Of a DNA stretch of 7,307 nucleotides, positions 5,575-7,307 are shown piece after piece (the stretch's first letter is position 1; each line of letters begins with the position of its first letter). A program made the position numbers and the translations under genes. Source of the stretch: an uncultured Porphyromonadaceae bacterium. Its GTDB lineage: Bacteria > Bacteroidota > Bacteroidia > Bacteroidales > Muribaculaceae. Location: assembly GCA_902475285.1 (NCBI GenBank), contig CABRZA010000126.1, forward strand, positions 1 through 7,307, written 5' to 3'. The notes under the pieces were generated by a model. The model saw only the letters and a list, made by a program, of their open reading frames with translations. It did no database searches and was not told the origin of the DNA.

Positions 5575-5804
5575 GGGCGCAATGTATTGAAATGTCACTA
5601 ACTTAACACATAAGCAACTGATTTTCAGCAACGAAGTAGGGGCGCAATATATTGCGCCCGCCCAGACGATAGTAACTTTCTAAACCATAGCAGTTTGCAT
5701 TAGAGAGGCGGGCGCAATATATTGCGCCCCTACATCGCCGCTAAAACTTACTGAATGTCACAAGACAGCACATTAAGTTAGTGACATTGCAATGTATTGC
5801 GCCC
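5575..5804. repeat. Composite inverted-repeat element, MITE-like or head-to-head REP pair
   Basis: The ends are imperfect inverted repeats of about 32 bp. The left end starts GGGCGCAATGTATTG (5575-5589) and continues AATGTCACTAACTTAA (5591-5606). The right end is TTAAGTTAGTGACATT (5773-5788), an exact complement of the latter, then CAATGTATTGCGCCC (5790-5804). Inside lie two identical 20-bp perfect palindromes, GGGCGCAATATATTGCGCCC, at 5640-5659 and 5710-5729; their flanks (AG/GCC) are also mirror images. The whole is thus two diverged copies of a roughly 90-105-nt unit facing each other about a centre near 5685. It has no open reading frame and no transposase. No clear target-site duplication is visible. 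A mobile non-autonomous element is likely but not proven. Confidence 0.75.
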
Positions 5805-5887
5805 CTGCTTCGATGCCGAGCATTCATTTCTTACCTTAAAATTGATACCTGGGCGCCTGCTTCATTGCTGTTTGGTTGGAGGATTGA

Positions 5888-6370
5888 TTAGATGGCGGGG
5901 CGGATGGATGACGGCAGGCCGCGGCGGAGTGTAGAGGTGATGCGGCGCAGGGTTTCGAGGGCAGCGGCGTGGGCGTCGACGGCGGCGCGCGACGAATCGG
6001 CGGGGGTGACGGCGGCAAGCAGGCCGGCTACGGCGAGCGACTGGAGGACGGCGTAGACCTGCTCGACATTGGCACCGTCGGCTACGGCGATGTCGAAAGT
6101 TACGACCATAGGGCCGGAGTAAGTGCCGCGGGGGGTGCTGTCGGCGCGGTCGTTGACGTTGGTTGCCGTGAGTGCCGGCGCCATGACGAAGGCTGCTCCG
6201 GCAAGGACGTTGCGACAAACGGTGAGCAAAGTTTCGCGTTCGCCGATGCCTGCGAGTCGAGCGTCGGATATGTCGCCGCGGAGGGCGGCGGCGTGGGCAC
6301 AGGCATATACAGTGTCGATGACATGCCGGAGGTCGAGCGACACACGCACCACATTTTTGTTTTCTTCCAT
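5888..6370 (-). CDS. Hypothetical protein, 160 residues, Ala/Val-rich
   Basis: I do not recognise a family. The protein opens with a charged, strand-like segment (MEENKNVVRVSLDLRHVID, 1-19). It continues with an Ala-rich helix (VYACAHAAALR, 21-31) and a long Ala/Val-rich middle. The region around TYSGPMVVTFDIAVADGANVEQVYAVLQSLAVAGLLAAV looks like a strand plus two amphipathic helices. The C-terminal part is basic (RRITSTLRRG). No signal peptide or clear membrane span is seen, and the predicted character is soluble and cytosolic. This frame is preferred over the overlapping plus-strand frame because its start sits after an AT-rich leader and its composition is protein-like. It reads towards gap, and the other orphan gene (6588-7019) lies upstream on the same strand, 217 nt away. 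High GC makes several frames open here, so the call is moderate. Confidence 0.65.
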   Translation of the reverse strand: MEENKNVVRVSLDLRHVIDTVYACAHAAALRGDISDARLAGIGERETLLTVCRNVLAGAAFVMAPALTATNVNDRADSTPRGTYSGPMVVTFDIAVADGANVEQVYAVLQSLAVAGLLAAVTPADSSRAAVDAHAAALETLRRITSTLRRGLPSSIRPAI

Positions 6371-6384
6371 AGTCGATTAGTTTT

Positions 6385-6580
6385 TAAGTAACTCTTAAAA
6401 ATTAGTTTATATTAACGTTACAGTAACTTGCCTTGGCTGGCTGCGATATAATGTTCGTCTTTTGGCCGCTTTTCGCCCTCATCATCAGGGTTGTAGCTCG
6501 CTACAACCCTTCTTCTTCGGACGAAAATCAATCCAAAATCCTTCAAATTCCATTCGCAGCTAATTTTTGCGAGTTACTTA
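6385..6580. repeat. 196-bp element bounded by 21-bp inverted repeats
   Basis: The left arm TAAGTAACTC-TT-AAAAATTAG (6385-6405) and the right arm CTAATTTTT-GC-GAGTTACTTA (6560-6580) are complementary at 19 of 21 positions. Between them is a perfect 10-bp stem, GGGTTGTAGC/GCTACAACCC, with a 2-nt loop (6488-6509). Around it a second nested pair, TTCGTC (6454-6459) and GACGAA (6520-6525), could extend the fold. The layout resembles a miniature inverted-repeat element or a large structured RNA. No transposase is present, and no target duplication beyond a possible TA is visible. It fills almost the whole space between the two orphan genes. Confidence 0.65.
6397..6426 (-). promoter_or_regulatory. 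Weak candidate promoter for the 160-residue gene
   Basis: On the minus strand TAATTTTT (complement of 6397-6404) differs from the -7 consensus TAnnTTTG in one base. TTA lies 19 nt upstream in place of TTG. It would give a leader of about 20 nt before the ATG at 6370. The box falls inside the left inverted repeat of the 6385-6580 element. Both boxes are imperfect. Confidence 0.3.
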
Positions 6581-6587
6581 TAGGATT

Positions 6588-7019
6588 TCATGATATTGTT
6601 GCATCGCCCACATATTGCAGTCGGGGCCGGAAATAAGGCGCGAGGATATCCTGCGCCGAATCGACGGATAGATAGAATCTGTCGGGGCGTTTCACCGACA
6701 GCACAAGAGCGAGCGCGGAGGTGAAGGAGAGGTGCGGGCGTATGCTCTGAAAGTCGCATATGGCCTTGTCGAGAGCCTCGACCAAGCAACGGAGCTCGTG
6801 CTTGCGGGGCTTCACCCCGCGTCGCCACGCATGGACAAGTGCCGAAGCACGGTCGAAACTAATGTAATGTGCCCTTGGGCGCTGGGCCAGAGCAAGCGCG
6901 GCAAGCGCACGAAGGCTCAGCTCAGGCCCGATACCGCTTCGTGCCCGCATGTCGAGAATTTCGCGCGCCGCCCTTACGAGGTCGCGACGGAGAAGACGAG
7001 TGTCGGTTGAATTTTTCAT
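6588..7019 (-). CDS. Hypothetical two-repeat protein, 143 residues
   Basis: No family is recognised. From the ATG at 7019 the protein has 143 residues, is basic and probably cytosolic. It consists of two diverged copies of one unit: residues 14-67, starting LVRAAREIL and ending with RPRAHYISFDRASALVHAWR, and residues 79-132, starting LVEALDKAI and ending with RPDRFYLSVDSAQDILAPYFR. Shared positions include LV-A, I-P-LS, LAL, RP, Y-[IL]-S, D-A and the closing Arg. Helix-rich basic repeats like this could bind nucleic acid, but that is a guess. The frame is open back to 7187; I chose 7019 because a good promoter lies between 7045 and 7075 and the extra 56 codons read as AT-rich non-coding DNA. 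Confidence 0.72.
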   Translation of the reverse strand: MKNSTDTRLLRRDLVRAAREILDMRARSGIGPELSLRALAALALAQRPRAHYISFDRASALVHAWRRGVKPRKHELRCLVEALDKAICDFQSIRPHLSFTSALALVLSVKRPDRFYLSVDSAQDILAPYFRPRLQYVGDATIS

Positions 7020-7044
7020 ATTGCGATATTGAATTATTATAATG

Positions 7045-7075
7045 CAAAGATACAACAATAATTGTCGTTTGTCAA
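7045..7075 (-). promoter_or_regulatory. Promoter of the two-repeat hypothetical gene
   Basis: On the minus strand, TTG (complement of 7073-7075) is followed after 20 nt by TATCTTTG (complement of 7045-7052), an exact TAnnTTTG match. Transcription would start about 15-20 nt before the ATG at 7019. The spacer contains the small palindrome ACAAT-A-ATTGT (7055-7065), a possible operator. The position of this promoter fixes the start choice for the gene. Confidence 0.75.
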
Positions 7076-7307
7076 TAGTTGGAGGGATAAAAATTGCAGG
7101 AGACAACATATCGCGCGACTCAATTCGATGACGCCAAAGACACATTTGTGTTACATTTTTACCACAACAACTGATATCGCACAACATTGTAACAATCTCG
7201 TAACAATTTTACATACCTTATATTCATCTGATTTACAACGCGATAAGGCGCCTCGGATAAATATTTTCCGCGTGTTAACATTCTTTTACATTAAAATTTT
7301 TGCAATT
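7076..7307. other. AT-rich non-coding end of the window
   Basis: No gene is supported here. The stretch contains ACACA-TT-TGTGT (7140-7151), a direct repeat GTAACAAT at 7189-7196 and 7200-7207 (11-bp period), and AATTTTTG at 7295-7302, one base off a plus-strand -7 box. The last may belong to a gene beyond the window. None of these is strong alone. Confidence 0.5.

Larger units (their letters stand above)
5277..5887. other. Gene-free, repeat-rich interval between gap and a converging gene
   Basis: No frame here looks coding; the few short open frames are poor in normal protein composition. The interval holds the gap terminator, a row of five small hairpins (5381-5548) and a composite inverted-repeat element (5575-5804), each listed separately. 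The last 70 bp (about 5817-5887) show nothing recognisable, and no intrinsic terminator for the minus-strand gene ending at 5888 could be found. Confidence 0.8.

Noticed and set aside
5381..5804. CRISPR array
   Set aside because: The repeats are palindromes in mirrored order with unequal spacing, not direct repeats with uniform spacers, and no cas gene is present.
5969..6391. 140-codon plus-strand frame opposite the 160-residue gene
   Set aside because: It is very Gly-rich without protein-like periodicity and has no promoter upstream. The minus-strand frame has a better N-terminus and an AT-rich leader.
6488..6509. Hairpin as an intrinsic terminator for the two-repeat gene
   Set aside because: The stem is perfect, but on the minus strand no T-run follows; on the plus strand only TTCTTCTTC follows, and no plus-strand gene precedes it.
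6433..6636. 67-codon plus-strand frame starting ATG at 6433
   Set aside because: It runs through the hairpin and right arm of the 6385-6580 element and into the end of the two-repeat gene. It has no promoter in front and no family resemblance.
7020..7187. 56-codon N-terminal extension of the two-repeat gene
   Set aside because: It would place the well-formed promoter (7045-7075) inside the gene, and the sequence reads as AT-rich non-coding DNA.

Overview
The window most resembles chromosomal DNA of a Bacteroidales bacterium, possibly Muribaculaceae or a close relative; the family is an inference. The grounds are promoter boxes of the Bacteroidetes type (TAnnTTTG, twice with a TTG 19-20 nt upstream), start codons without Shine-Dalgarno sequences, a DUF4271 membrane protein, and the order LOG - DUF4271 - hemD - rnpA - yidD - tatD, which I recall as typical of Bacteroidales.

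Layout. 1-372 is the 3' end of a COG0701-type permease, more AT-rich than what follows and closed by a strong intrinsic terminator (417-460). 570-4121 is a tightly packed plus-strand cluster: LOG-type nucleotide phosphoribohydrolase, DUF4271 membrane protein, uroporphyrinogen-III synthase (hemD), RNase P protein (rnpA), YidD and a short TatD-family hydrolase. Gaps within it are small or negative (rnpA/yidD overlap by 32 nt, yidD/tatD by 4 nt). A second promoter inside the DUF4271 gene probably feeds hemD and the genes after it. 4266-5276 is gap (glycolytic GAPDH), with its own textbook promoter, a structured leader and a strong terminator (5301-5340).

5277-5887 has no gene but is full of repeats: five small hairpins (5381-5548), then a roughly 230-bp inverted-repeat element (5575-5804) with about 32-bp imperfect terminal repeats and two identical 20-bp palindromes, like a miniature inverted-repeat element or a head-to-head REP pair.

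5888-7019 holds two minus-strand genes of unknown function. The upstream one encodes a 143-residue protein made of two diverged copies of a roughly 54-residue unit, behind a clear promoter. The downstream one encodes a 160-residue Ala/Val-rich protein. Between them lies a 196-bp sequence bounded by 21-bp near-perfect inverted repeats with a perfect hairpin inside. The window ends in AT-rich non-coding DNA (7020-7307).

The plus-strand genes are housekeeping: haem synthesis, tRNA 5' maturation, membrane protein insertion, nucleotide turnover and glycolysis. The unexplained material is all after gap: the two inverted-repeat elements and the two orphan proteins. I found no convincing new multi-gene system, tRNA, rRNA, CRISPR array or transposase.
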